Of a stretch of 32,165 bases of DNA, positions 1 to 7,938 are shown in pieces. Below the pieces are notes generated by a model. The model was given only the letters and a program-made list of their open reading frames with translations, was not told where the DNA came from and ran no database searches. Made by a program: the position numbers and the translations under genes. The DNA is from an uncultured Moraxellaceae bacterium (GTDB lineage: Bacteria; Pseudomonadota; Gammaproteobacteria; Pseudomonadales; Moraxellaceae), in the NCBI GenBank assembly GCA_913057715.1, contig CAJXOR010000018.1, positions 1-32,165 on the forward strand. The letters run 5' to 3'. Positions within the stretch are counted from its first letter, which is position 1. Every line of letters begins with the position of its first letter.

Positions 1-1333
1 CCAGCATCAGTCCAAAGAACACCATAAGCGCGAAAAACAAGATGTAGAGGCGGTTATAGGTAAAGCCCAACATCGGAGTAATTTGCCAAGTGCCGCTCAT
101 CCACTGCGGCGTGATCACCGACTGGTTCAGCGGCCCAAAGATCGAGCGCGCTGCCTGTTGCAAGATCAAGCTGATCCCAAAGGTGGCTAGCAAGGTTTCA
201 AGCGGACGTCCATAGAGGTGACGGATCACCAAACGCTCGATGATGACTCCGACCAACCCAGCCGCTAGAAAAGCGCCCGGTATCGCCACCCATATCGAGT
301 ATTCGATGGTGTTTGGCATCAGAGCTTGGACCACGTAGGTCGTGTAGGCGCCGATCATGATCATCTCGCCGTGCGCCATGTTGATGACCCCCATGACCCC
401 AAAAGTGATCGCAAGGCCGATCGCTGCTAGTAGGAGCACCGAGCCCATGGAGAGGCCAAAAAAGGTGTTTTCGATCAATTTGTAGCGACTAGAGCGCGCC
501 TGGATCGACTTCATAGAGGCATCGATCGCGCTAATTAAAACCGGATCGCTGCTGGCTTTTTTTAGCCGCGAGAGTACGTAAAAAGTTTCCATGTGCTGGG
601 ATTCGCCCAGCAGTTTGACGGCCTCAATCTGTCCTGGTCCTGCTTCTTTGGCTGTGATGCTGGCCAGCGCCATATCGATCTGTTTTTTAAGTTTTGGTTT
701 TTGTTCGGCTTCGCGTGCCTCAAGTAGCAGCGGTAGGCTGCTTGCACTGGGCGTCGTGATAAAACTTTGTATTGCCTGCTCACGGATGCTTGAGTCTTCA
801 GCAAAAAGCTTTAAAACTGCGAGCTCGTCTTGGATTTGAGAGCGTAAGCTGTTGTTAACTCGAATCTTTTTTAAGTTGCTTGAGTCAAATGTCTGGGTGC
901 CTGCATCTCCGATGAGCGGAGTGGCTTTGCTTTTTTCAGGCCCTTCTGACTCCAAGATCACCACTTGTTGGGTGTCTTTGGTGAAGTGCAGCTGCCCCTC
1001 GGTTAGGGCTTCAAGCAAAGTAAGTGCTTTAGGGTGTTTCGATACCACGATGGCCTCAATCAGAATCGATAACTCAGATTTACTGGCTTTAGGCATCTGG
1101 CCAACGGCGTCTTCAAAACTAAGTGGAGCAGCAGATGCTGCATCCAACTCAGTGTCGCTTACCGGATCAGCGGATGTGGGTGTCAGCGTGTCGGTGGTTT
1201 TTCTCTCGGATGAGCCGACCGCTAGCTGACTGGTGGCGAGGTCTGCCTGAGGTTCAGCTGCCTGAAGCTGAGTGCTTAGAAAACAAGTCAGTAAGCAGGT
1301 CTGCAAGAGGGCGGTGAGGCGAAGATAGCGCAT
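1..1333 (-). CDS. urtB: UrtB, urea ABC transporter permease (3' end outside window)
   Basis: Membrane permease of the UrtABCDE high-affinity urea importer. The frame is open from an ATG at 1333 to the window edge, giving 444 codons; the C-terminus is missing (the family is usually a little over 500 residues). The N-terminus is a signal peptide (MRYLRLTALLQTCLL...STQLQA). A long extracytoplasmic region of about 260 residues follows, which is typical of UrtB and absent from LivH-type permeases. From about residue 285 come hydrophobic segments with the permease signature VMGVINMAHGEMIMIGAY. A GGAG ribosome site lies just upstream of the ATG. It follows urtA on the same strand after 87 bases that contain a hairpin terminator, so it is probably read at a lower level than urtA. 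The long N-terminal region plus the urtA neighbour make the urea assignment firm relative to a branched-chain amino acid permease. Confidence 0.93.
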   Translation of the reverse strand, partial: MRYLRLTALLQTCLLTCFLSTQLQAAEPQADLATSQLAVGSSERKTTDTLTPTSADPVSDTELDAASAAPLSFEDAVGQMPKASKSELSILIEAIVVSKHPKALTLLEALTEGQLHFTKDTQQVVILESEGPEKSKATPLIGDAGTQTFDSSNLKKIRVNNSLRSQIQDELAVLKLFAEDSSIREQAIQSFITTPSASSLPLLLEAREAEQKPKLKKQIDMALASITAKEAGPGQIEAVKLLGESQHMETFYVLSRLKKASSDPVLISAIDASMKSIQARSSRYKLIENTFFGLSMGSVLLLAAIGLAITFGVMGVINMAHGEMIMIGAYTTYVVQALMPNTIEYSIWVAIPGAFLAAGLVGVIIERLVIRHLYGRPLETLLATFGISLILQQAARSIFGPLNQSVITPQWMSGTWQITPMLGFTYNRLYILFFALMVFFGLML

Positions 1334-1361
1334 GAAAACTCCTCAATGGTGGGCATTTTGC

Positions 1362-1395
1362 TAAAAAGGCTCTGAGACTTGATGCCCCAGAGCCT
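1362..1395 (-). terminator. Intrinsic terminator/attenuator between urtA and urtB
   Basis: Read on the minus strand, AGGCTCTG pairs perfectly with CAGAGCCT around a 13-base loop and is followed by TTTT. It lies between the urtA stop (1421) and the urtB start (1333). A partial terminator here would let the binding-protein gene be expressed above the permease genes, an arrangement known from other ABC importers. The T-run is short, so read-through is expected. Confidence 0.65.
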
Positions 1396-1420
1396 GTTTT
1401 TAACCGTTAACCGCTAGGTG

Positions 1421-2767
1421 TCAGTAGTTTTGACCTGAGCACTTTTTGGTTTCGGTGTTGTAGTTACCGCAGTTGATGGCAGGGTCTTGCCAATCAGCTT
1501 CGATCTTCGCGCTCTCAGGCAAGAAGTCGGTCCAAGCATCACCGGCGATTTCTTTGGTTTGCGAGACGATCTCGAACTGGCCGTCTGCTTGAATCTCACC
1601 CATGAGAACGGGTTTGGTGAAGTGGTGGTTAGGCAACACTTTAGCCATACCGCCGGTCAAGTTTGGCACCTCGAGTCCGTACATAGCAGAGCGAACCGCA
1701 TCGACTTCGGTGGTACCGGCTTTCTCAACTGCTTTAACCCAAGCGTTGAAACCGATGTAGGTCGCTTCCATCGGATCGTTGGTGACGCGTTTGTCGTCGC
1801 CAATGAACTTTTTCCACTGGGCGATAAAGGCTTTGTTGGTGTCGCCTTCAGCGCTTTGGAAGTAGTTCCAGGCCGCTAAGTGACCAACCAGAGGCGTGGT
1901 GTCAAAGCCTGAGAGTTCCTCTTCACCGACCGAGAAGGCCATGACGGGGATATCGGTTGCTGAGACGCCTTGGTTTGCCAGCTCTTTATAAAATGGCACG
2001 TTAGCATCACCGTTGACCGTAGAGATCACCGCAGTTTTCTTGCCAGCAGAGCCAAACTTCTTGATCTCACTCACGCGAGTTTGCCAATCAGAGTGACCAA
2101 AAGGCGTGTAGTTAACTGAGATATCGGCAGCAGCGACGCCCTTACTTTTGAGGTACGCCTCAAGGATCTTGTTGGTGGTACGTGGGTAAACGTAGTCAGT
2201 CCCCTCAAGCACCCAGCGCGTAACGCCTTCCTCAGCCATCAAGTAATCAACCGCAGGGATCGCTTGTTGGTTAGGTGCGGCGCCGGTATAGAAGACATTT
2301 TTCGAAGATTCCTCTCCCTCGTACTGCACCGGGTAAAACATCAGACCGTTGAGGTTTTCGATCACAGGCAACACGGACTTGCGTGAAACCGATGTCCAAC
2401 CACCAAAGATCACCGATACTTTTTCTTTTTCCAGTAGCTCTTTGGCTTTTTCAGCAAACAGTGGCCAGTCAGAGGCGGGATCAACGACGACGGGAACCAG
2501 TTTTTTGCCGAGCAGGCCGCCTTTGGCGTTTTGCTCTTCAATCAACATGAGCACAGTGTCTTTGAGAGTAGTTTCACTGATCGCCATGGTGCCGGAGAGT
2601 GAGTGCAACACACCAACTTTGATCTCACCATCAAAGGTTTGTTCAGCGGCTGGTTTTTCTGCTGTTGCCGCGGTTTCTTCTTTGGGCTTGCTACAGCCGC
2701 TCAGTGCCAAGCTAGCAGCGCAAAACGATGCACCGACAAGCAGTTTGGCTTTGTTAAAAAGGGGCAT
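1421..2767 (-). CDS. urtA: UrtA, urea ABC transporter substrate-binding lipoprotein
   Basis: Periplasmic, lipid-anchored urea-binding protein that delivers urea to UrtBC. I chose the ATG at 2767 (448 residues) over an upstream in-frame start at 2812. Only the inner start has AGGAG at the right distance and begins directly with a lipoprotein signal peptide ending in LALSGC (Cys25). The mature part has the UrtA-type start (VGVLHSLSGTMAISETTLKDT) and the type I periplasmic binding fold of the amide/urea-binding Peripla_BP_5 group. It includes VVDPASDWPLFAEKAKELL and, near the C-terminus, PVLMGEIQADGQFEIVSQT. It is first in the operon, ahead of urtB, and is preceded by a sigma-54 promoter, which fits nitrogen-controlled expression. 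The substrate is inferred from family and neighbour. Confidence 0.95.
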   Translation of the reverse strand: MPLFNKAKLLVGASFCAASLALSGCSKPKEETAATAEKPAAEQTFDGEIKVGVLHSLSGTMAISETTLKDTVLMLIEEQNAKGGLLGKKLVPVVVDPASDWPLFAEKAKELLEKEKVSVIFGGWTSVSRKSVLPVIENLNGLMFYPVQYEGEESSKNVFYTGAAPNQQAIPAVDYLMAEEGVTRWVLEGTDYVYPRTTNKILEAYLKSKGVAAADISVNYTPFGHSDWQTRVSEIKKFGSAGKKTAVISTVNGDANVPFYKELANQGVSATDIPVMAFSVGEEELSGFDTTPLVGHLAAWNYFQSAEGDTNKAFIAQWKKFIGDDKRVTNDPMEATYIGFNAWVKAVEKAGTTEVDAVRSAMYGLEVPNLTGGMAKVLPNHHFTKPVLMGEIQADGQFEIVSQTKEIAGDAWTDFLPESAKIEADWQDPAINCGNYNTETKKCSGQNY

Positions 2768-2808
2768 GTGGACTCCTGTTGGGTTGTGGTATGACCAACT
2801 AAGAGTAA

Positions 2809-2823
2809 GCAAACTTCGTGCCA
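2809..2823 (-). promoter_or_regulatory. Sigma-54 (RpoN) promoter of urtA
   Basis: The minus strand reads TGGCACGAAGTTTGC, a near-perfect -24/-12 element: GG and GC doublets separated by exactly 10 bases, with the consensus TGGCACG and TTGC blocks. A start about 12 bases downstream of the GC would leave a leader of roughly 30 bases before the urtA ATG at 2767. Sigma-54 with NtrC is the usual nitrogen-limitation control of urea uptake; I could not pick out convincing NtrC sites upstream. Confidence 0.82.
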
Positions 2824-3120
2824 GTTGTTACACAAACCGGCGGTACTTTCACTTTATCTCACCTAACTTTACCTATTAGTACAAAAACTATCCTGCTGCA
2901 AAATGCCAACCTTATGCAGATCGCCCCGTACATTAAACCCGCGCCGTTAGTTGGTTGAAACTCAATCAGCCATAGGAGCGTGCGGTTTAGCGCTGCACGT
3001 AACTTAACTTTTAAGCGTGAGAGTTTTAGAGTTGAGTTTTAGACGCGTGGGCGGATCACGCTGGCAGATAAGGGTAGGGCTGGTTAAGTGATTTGCTCGC
3101 TTAGGCGTAAAACCCAAAAA
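2824..3120. other. Intergenic region upstream of urtA, no gene seen
   Basis: About 300 bases between the urtA sigma-54 element and the leuD terminator. I see no credible gene. One short inverted pair lies at about 2979-2999 (CGTGC, 11 bases, GCACG). It is oriented opposite to the NtrC consensus, so I do not call it a site. Any enhancer for the sigma-54 promoter should lie here. Confidence 0.5.
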
Positions 3121-3145
3121 CAAAAAACCCGCTGGCTAGGCGGGC
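3121..3145 (-). terminator. Intrinsic terminator after leuD
   Basis: On the minus strand CCCGC, a 7-base loop and GCGGG are followed by TTTTTTGTTTTTGGG, a GC stem with a strong U-tract, about 40 bases after the leuD stop codon. It ends the leuCD transcript before urtA. Confidence 0.85.
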
Positions 3146-3184
3146 ATTTTACTCAAGCAAATTAAGAGGCTTAGCTTGAGTTAC

Positions 3185-3841
3185 TTAGCTAGCTTCAGTC
3201 AGATCGCGAAAGATCCAAGGGCGATTTTGTTTGGCTTTGGATTCAAAGGCCTCGATCGAATCAGCATCCTCCAAGGTCAAACCGATGTCGTCTAGTCCGT
3301 TGAGCAGGCAGTGCTTACGGAAGGGGTCGACCTCAAAGTGAAACACTTGTCCGCTTGGAGTGGTCACGGTTTGCGCCTCAAGATCGGTGGTTAGGCGGTA
3401 GCCATGGCTGTTCTCGGCTTCCATAAACAGTTGCGCGACGATCTCCTCGGGCAGCTCAATCGGCAACATGCCGTTTTTAAATGAGTTGTTATAAAAGATA
3501 TCGGCGAAGCTTGGCGCGATTACGGTGCGAAAACCGTATTCCTCCAGTGCCCAGGGCGCGTGCTCACGCGAGGAGCCACAGCCAAAGTTTTTACGCGCAA
3601 GCAAAATCGTGGCACCGGCATATTCAGGCAGATTGAGCACGAAGTCGGGGTTGATTGGGCGCTGGGCGTGGTCTTGACCGGGGTAACCTTCATCCAGGTA
3701 GCGCCACTCATCAAACAGGTTCACACCAAATCCGGTGCGTTTGATCGATTTTAAAAACTGCTTTGGGATGATCTGGTCGGTATCGACGTTGGAGCGATCC
3801 AGTGGACAGACGAGACCATCTTGGGTGGTATAGGCTTTCAT
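3185..3841 (-). CDS. leuD: LeuD, 3-isopropylmalate dehydratase small subunit
   Basis: Small subunit of isopropylmalate isomerase, which with LeuC converts 2-isopropylmalate to 3-isopropylmalate in cytoplasmic leucine synthesis. At 218 residues it has normal length. It starts with the family pattern [19 protein letters not shown]. The swivel-domain signature [15 protein letters not shown] lies at about residues 84-98, followed by [25 protein letters not shown] precedes the ATG. It lies downstream of leuC on the same strand, but the gap of 142 bases is long for this pair and holds an extended inverted repeat. No leuB or asd follows; the next gene is the unrelated urtA. Confidence 0.97.
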   Translation of the reverse strand: MKAYTTQDGLVCPLDRSNVDTDQIIPKQFLKSIKRTGFGVNLFDEWRYLDEGYPGQDHAQRPINPDFVLNLPEYAGATILLARKNFGCGSSREHAPWALEEYGFRTVIAPSFADIFYNNSFKNGMLPIELPEEIVAQLFMEAENSHGYRLTTDLEAQTVTTPSGQVFHFEVDPFRKHCLLNGLDDIGLTLEDADSIEAFESKAKQNRPWIFRDLTEAS

Positions 3842-3883
3842 AAGTGTTCCTTTATTGGTTTCGCTGGCTGCTATGAGCCAACT

Positions 3884-3954
3884 GCGCGATTGATCTGGCT
3901 GACTGTGTTCTGACTCTAATTAACCAAAATGTCAGCTGAATCAGATCACCGCGC
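3884..3954 (-). repeat. Extended imperfect inverted repeat between leuC and leuD
   Basis: Arms 3884-3903 and 3931-3954 can pair as GCGCG, then TGATCTG, then GCTGAC (18 base pairs in three blocks), interrupted by a small internal loop and a five-base bulge, with a 27-base loop. It occupies the centre of the leuC-leuD gap. It could be an mRNA stem-loop setting the LeuC to LeuD ratio or the remains of a small repeat element. There is no U-tract, so it is not a normal terminator. Confidence 0.6.
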
Positions 3955-3983
3955 GTATCAGGCTAAGGTGGTCATTTGGCTAT

Positions 3984-5405
3984 TTAAAAGCTGCGCACAT
4001 CGACAAAGTGACCGGCGATCGCCGCCGCCGCCGCCATGGCAGGGGAGACCAAGTGCGTGCGACCGCCGTTGCCTTGGCGACCCTCAAAGTTGCGGTTTGA
4101 GGTGCTGGCGCAATGCTCACCGGGTTCCAGTTTGTCAGCGTTCATGGCAAGACACATCGAGCAGCCAGGTTCGCGCCACTCAAAACCGGCCTCAGAGAAC
4201 AGTTTATCAAGACCTTCGGATTCTGCCTGAGCCTTAACTTGACCTGAGCCGGGCACCACAATCGCCTCTTTGACTGAGCTTGCGACTTTACGGCCTTTGA
4301 TCACACCAGCCGCTTCGCGCAGATCCTCGATCCGTGAGTTGGTGCAGGAGCCGATGAACACCCGATCCAGCACGATCTCATCTAAACCCTGACCCGGAGT
4401 TAGCCCCATGTACTCATAAGCACGAGTAAAGCCGCTTTTTTGCACGTCGTTCTGGGCATCATCGAGCGTCGGCACGTTGGCTGAAACAGGGATCACCATC
4501 TCAGGAGAAGTGCCCCAGCTGACCTGAGGCTCGATGGTCGAGCCGTCGATCTCAATCAAGGTGTCAAAGCGTGCGCCCGGATCAGAAACTAAGGTGCGCC
4601 AGTAGTCAATTGCCTGATCCAGTATATCCCCGGTGGGGGCATAGGGACGACCGCTCACATAATCAATCGTGGTTTGATCGACCGCCACCATGCCCACGCG
4701 AGCGCCGGCTTCGATTGCCATGTTGCATACCGTCATGCGGCCTTCCATGCTCATGTCTTCAAACACAGATCCAGCAAACTCGATCGCATGTCCGGTGCCA
4801 CCCGCTGTACCGATCTGCGCGATGATCGCCAGCACCACGTCTTTAGCGCTCACCCCAACGGCGAGTTTGCCCTCTACGCGGATCTGCATGTTTTTCATCT
4901 TTTTTTGTACCAAGCACTGAGTCGCCAGCACATGCTCAACTTCGCTGGTGCCGATCCCGTGCGCCAGACAGCCAAGCGCGCCGTGGGTGGCCGTGTGCGA
5001 GTCGCCGCAAACCACGGTCATGCCAGGCAAAACCAAACCTTGCTCAGGCCCCACCACGTGCACGATCCCTTGACGCACGTCGTTGATCTTAAATTCAGTC
5101 ACACCAAACTCGTTGCAGTTGGCGTCCAGCGTCTGCACTTGGATTCGTGACACGGGATCTTTGATCCCGGCGATGCCCTCGGCGCGCTCGCGGATCGAGG
5201 TCGGCACGTTGTGATCGGGGGTGGCGATGTTGGCAGACAGGCGCCACGGCACTCGCTTCGCCAGCTTCAATCCCTCAAAGGCTTGAGGGGAGGTCACTTC
5301 ATGCAGCAAGTGGCGGTCGATGTAGATCAAGGAGGAGCCATCGTCGCGTTTTTTGACTTCGTGGTGCGCCCACAACTTGTCATATAGGGTTTGCTTGTTG
5401 CTCAT
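3984..5405 (-). CDS. leuC: LeuC, 3-isopropylmalate dehydratase large subunit
   Basis: Large, [4Fe-4S]-carrying subunit of isopropylmalate isomerase in leucine synthesis. I chose the ATG at 5405 (473 residues), preceded by GGAGG at good spacing; the frame extends to 5456 but those extra residues do not resemble the family. Visible are the aconitase-type motifs [21 protein letters not shown], the first cluster cysteine in [17 protein letters not shown], and the CSMC pair in [21 protein letters not shown]. It is transcribed with leuD. A perfect 18-base palindrome lies about 80 bases upstream of the start, a good candidate for an operator used by the LysR regulator encoded at 9611. Confidence 0.97.
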   Translation of the reverse strand: MSNKQTLYDKLWAHHEVKKRDDGSSLIYIDRHLLHEVTSPQAFEGLKLAKRVPWRLSANIATPDHNVPTSIRERAEGIAGIKDPVSRIQVQTLDANCNEFGVTEFKINDVRQGIVHVVGPEQGLVLPGMTVVCGDSHTATHGALGCLAHGIGTSEVEHVLATQCLVQKKMKNMQIRVEGKLAVGVSAKDVVLAIIAQIGTAGGTGHAIEFAGSVFEDMSMEGRMTVCNMAIEAGARVGMVAVDQTTIDYVSGRPYAPTGDILDQAIDYWRTLVSDPGARFDTLIEIDGSTIEPQVSWGTSPEMVIPVSANVPTLDDAQNDVQKSGFTRAYEYMGLTPGQGLDEIVLDRVFIGSCTNSRIEDLREAAGVIKGRKVASSVKEAIVVPGSGQVKAQAESEGLDKLFSEAGFEWREPGCSMCLAMNADKLEPGEHCASTSNRNFEGRQGNGGRTHLVSPAMAAAAAIAGHFVDVRSF

Positions 5406-5484
5406 AGAGCCTCCGTGTGCGGTGGATTGCCGAAAACAAACTGCGATCTGCTTCATGATTCAATTTTAAAACAGACGGCAGCTG

Positions 5485-5502
5485 TCAAATGTCGACATTT
5501 GA
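5485..5502. promoter_or_regulatory. Perfect 18-bp palindrome upstream of leuC (candidate operator)
   Basis: TCAAATGTCGACATTTGA is identical to its reverse complement over all 18 bases. It sits between leuC (start 5405, minus) and the Anbu operon (start 5718, plus), closer to leuC. A dyad with A/T-rich ends is compatible with a LysR-type site. The binding protein is not shown by the sequence. Confidence 0.6.
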
Positions 5503-5717
5503 TAGAGTCACCATAACGCGACCAGAATCATAAATAAAATGAATTATATATATAGTATGTATAACTAATAATTATATATTTATCTGTAATTGCTTCTTTT
5601 TGGTGCATTTTACAGATGGCTTTGATGAGTTGTTTTAATCCGTAACTTCAAGAGTTTAGCGTCTACTTATCAGTTATATTTGCTCGATAACAACCACTAT
5701 CCTACTTGGAAATATGC
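5503..5717. other. AT-rich leader and promoter region of the Anbu operon
   Basis: No gene. The stretch from about 5527 to 5583 is almost entirely A and T, with a run of alternating TA, against a mid-GC background. It probably contains the promoter for the plus-strand operon and perhaps an A/T-rich activator or silencer target. I cannot assign -35/-10 boxes with confidence. Confidence 0.4.
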
Positions 5718-7322
5718 ATGCCGCCAGATTCCGCCGCATCGAAGCCTAACGACAGAACCACCATCGAATACCCTCCAGCCGCTATTTTTGACGAACTCCT
5801 AACCATTGACGGGGCTAGGCCTTACGCCTCAGCCGTGCATGACTGGATTCAAAGCTCCAGCATCAATGAGCTCAGAAGTCTCTCGGATCAAGCCGGATCG
5901 ATCATGTACCGTAAAGGGGTTACTTTTACGGTTTACTCGGACGCGGCAAACGTCGAGCGGATTATCCCGTTTGATCTGGTGCCCCGGATCATCACCGCCC
6001 AAGATTGGGAGTTGATTGAGCGCGGCTGTGCTCAGAGGATCACCGCACTCAACGCTTTTATCCATGACACTTATCATGATCAAAAGGCGATCAAGCAGGG
6101 CATCGTCCCGCCTGAGTATATCTTCACCAATCCTTGCTATGAGCCGTGGATGCAGGGGATTGATCTGGCTTCCCAAGTTTACTCGGCGATCAGCGGGATC
6201 GATTTGATCCGTGATAACGAAGGCAACTGGTTGGTGCTTGAGGACAACCTAAGAACCCCAAGCGGCGTCTCTTATATGCTCGAGAGTCGTAAACTTTCTG
6301 AGCAGCTGCTCTCGCCGGTGTTCGATAAGTACGATGTAGAGCCGATCTCTCACTACCCTGAACTACTACGTCAGACGTTGGCTGAAATCAGTGGACTTGA
6401 GCGTCCGCAAATCGTGGTGTTAACACCAGGTCGCTTTAACTCGGCCTACTATGAGCACGCCTTTTTGGCCAGTTCCATGAACGTGCCGCTGGTTCACGGC
6501 TACGATCTTCGTGTGCTCAACAACAAAGTGTTCATCATGACGGTTAACGGCCGCGTTCAAGTCGACGTGATCTACCGCCGCTTGGACGATGATTTCTTGG
6601 ATCCGTTGGCATTTGACTCATCGACGATCTTAGGTGTGCCAGGTCTCATGAGTGCTTACCGGGCAGGTAACGTCGTGATCACCAACGCACCGGGCACCGG
6701 TATTGCGGATGACAAATCGGTTTACCCCTATGTGCCGGACATGATCCGTTACTATTTGGGAGAGGAGCCGATCCTACAAAATGTCCCCACTTATCAGTGC
6801 CGGGACCCTAAACAGCTTGATCACGTGCTCAAAAACCTAAGTGAGCTGGTGGTCAAAGAAACCCGCGGCAGCGGCGGCTACGGGATGCTGATTGGACCTA
6901 AGTCCTCCAAAGAGCAGATTGAAGAATTTGCTCGCAAGATCAAGGCGAACCCCAGTGATTACATTGCTCAGCCGACGATTAGCTTGTCGACTTGTCCCAC
7001 CCTTGTCGATGAAGGGGTTGCTCCGCGTCATATTGATTTGAGGCCATTTATCTTGGCTAGCGGCGACAAGGTCAGATCTGTGCCAGGCGGGTTGACCCGC
7101 GTTGCGATGAAGCAAGGGTCTTTGGTGGTCAACTCCTCACAAGGCGGCGGTGTCAAAGACACTTGGGTGCTTAAAAGCTCACCTGAGCACTTATCTTTTG
7201 GTGCTGAAGACGCAGCCTCAACTACCGGCGCAGCGAAATCTAAGGCGACTAATGCGCCCTCCAAATCTGGATCAGCCAAACAGATCTCTCCTAAAACAAA
7301 ATCAGCAGGAGCGGCCCAATGA
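5718..7322 (+). CDS. Circularly permuted ATP-grasp protein of the Anbu operon
   Basis: A member of the circularly permuted ATP-grasp type 2 family (formerly DUF404/DUF407), predicted to form amide or peptide-like bonds using ATP. I chose the ATG at 5718 (534 residues); a TTG four codons earlier is also open. Family-typical blocks are LEDNLRTPSGVSYMLESR at about residues 175-195, VYRRLDDDFLDPLAF near 290, NAPGTGIADDKSVYPYVPDM near 330, and the ATP-binding KETRGSGGYGMLIGP near 380. After about residue 495 the protein ends in a Ser/Ala/Lys-rich tail of about 40 residues, likely disordered. Its stop overlaps the start of the next gene (ATGA), so translation is probably coupled. It is first of four genes that recur together in bacterial genomes with Anbu. 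Substrate and product are unknown. Confidence 0.9.
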   Translation: MPPDSAASKPNDRTTIEYPPAAIFDELLTIDGARPYASAVHDWIQSSSINELRSLSDQAGSIMYRKGVTFTVYSDAANVERIIPFDLVPRIITAQDWELIERGCAQRITALNAFIHDTYHDQKAIKQGIVPPEYIFTNPCYEPWMQGIDLASQVYSAISGIDLIRDNEGNWLVLEDNLRTPSGVSYMLESRKLSEQLLSPVFDKYDVEPISHYPELLRQTLAEISGLERPQIVVLTPGRFNSAYYEHAFLASSMNVPLVHGYDLRVLNNKVFIMTVNGRVQVDVIYRRLDDDFLDPLAFDSSTILGVPGLMSAYRAGNVVITNAPGTGIADDKSVYPYVPDMIRYYLGEEPILQNVPTYQCRDPKQLDHVLKNLSELVVKETRGSGGYGMLIGPKSSKEQIEEFARKIKANPSDYIAQPTISLSTCPTLVDEGVAPRHIDLRPFILASGDKVRSVPGGLTRVAMKQGSLVVNSSQGGGVKDTWVLKSSPEHLSFGAEDAASTTGAAKSKATNAPSKSGSAKQISPKTKSAGAAQ

Positions 7323-7936
7323 AAATGCTACTTTTATCCACCTCAGACTGTATCTACTGGTTGGCTCGCCAAGTTGAGCGCATGGTTTGTTACGAGTATC
7401 TGTTTGAGCAAGCCACTCACGGCGGCAAACCGCGTGATCCAGCGGGTTTTTACAGCGGATTTTACTACTACCCTTGTGAGGCGATATCGGGCACCGACGC
7501 GGCTCACTTGCGCGAAAATCAGATTCCCAAACTCGGAGAGCAAATCAACCAAAACGTGCAGCAGGTGCGCGGTGTGATTTCTCAAGAGACCTTTGAGCTG
7601 TTTAACTTAGTTAAGCGCCTATGTGACTCGGGTTCCTACCGAGCCGCCTCTTTTCAGGTTGAGGCCTGCCGAGCAGCGATGAACTTTGAAGCAGATATCG
7701 TGAGACTTTTTTGGCAAATGGGCGTCTACTCAGAGCGGATTGATCTGGCCTACACCTGCAACAAAGACTCATCCGAGATGACGATCAAGCTCAACGAGAT
7801 CGTCCAGCAACTACCGGCCAACACACGCTGGCAAGAGCTGATGCGACCAGCTGACCGCTTGGCTGGCTCAGGGGATCGCCGAGACTTTATTGCTTACCAG
7901 AACATGTTCAGTGAGCTAGTGGCACAGGGGATATGA
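7319..7936 (+). CDS. Short alpha-E domain protein of the Anbu operon
   Basis: All-helical alpha-E (DUF403) type protein, the usual partner of circularly permuted ATP-grasp enzymes. At 205 residues it is clearly shorter than the roughly 300 residues I expect for the family. The N-terminus SDCIYWLARQVERMVCYEYLFE matches the conserved opening (YWxARxxER). INQNVQQVRGVISQETFELFN matches the central NVRxVRDxIS-like helix, and MGVYSERIDLAYTC matches the later G-x-x-x-ERxD element. The missing length appears to be spread between these blocks. It overlaps the ATP-grasp gene by four bases and its own stop overlaps the next start region. A structural or adaptor role for the ATP-grasp enzyme is inferred from context; no catalytic residues are known to me. 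Confidence 0.8.
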   Translation: MKMLLLSTSDCIYWLARQVERMVCYEYLFEQATHGGKPRDPAGFYSGFYYYPCEAISGTDAAHLRENQIPKLGEQINQNVQQVRGVISQETFELFNLVKRLCDSGSYRAASFQVEACRAAMNFEADIVRLFWQMGVYSERIDLAYTCNKDSSEMTIKLNEIVQQLPANTRWQELMRPADRLAGSGDRRDFIAYQNMFSELVAQGI

Positions 7937-7938
7937 TT

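Noticed and set aside
2349-2879. Open frame of 176 codons on the plus strand
   Set aside because: It lies almost wholly antisense to urtA, and its composition is that of a shadow frame with no family resemblance.
2885-2900. Second sigma-54-like match upstream of urtA (TTGGCA...TTGCA on the minus strand)
   Set aside because: Only six bases separate GG and GC instead of ten. The element at 2809-2823 has the correct spacing.
2979-2999. CGTGC/GCACG inverted pair as an NtrC enhancer
   Set aside because: The half-sites are reversed relative to the GCAC...GTGC consensus, so it was not called.
4674-5150. Open frame of 158 codons on the plus strand, antisense to leuC
   Set aside because: It is His/Arg-rich as expected from the complement of a conserved gene, with no ribosome site or recognisable motif. 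leuC clearly owns this DNA.
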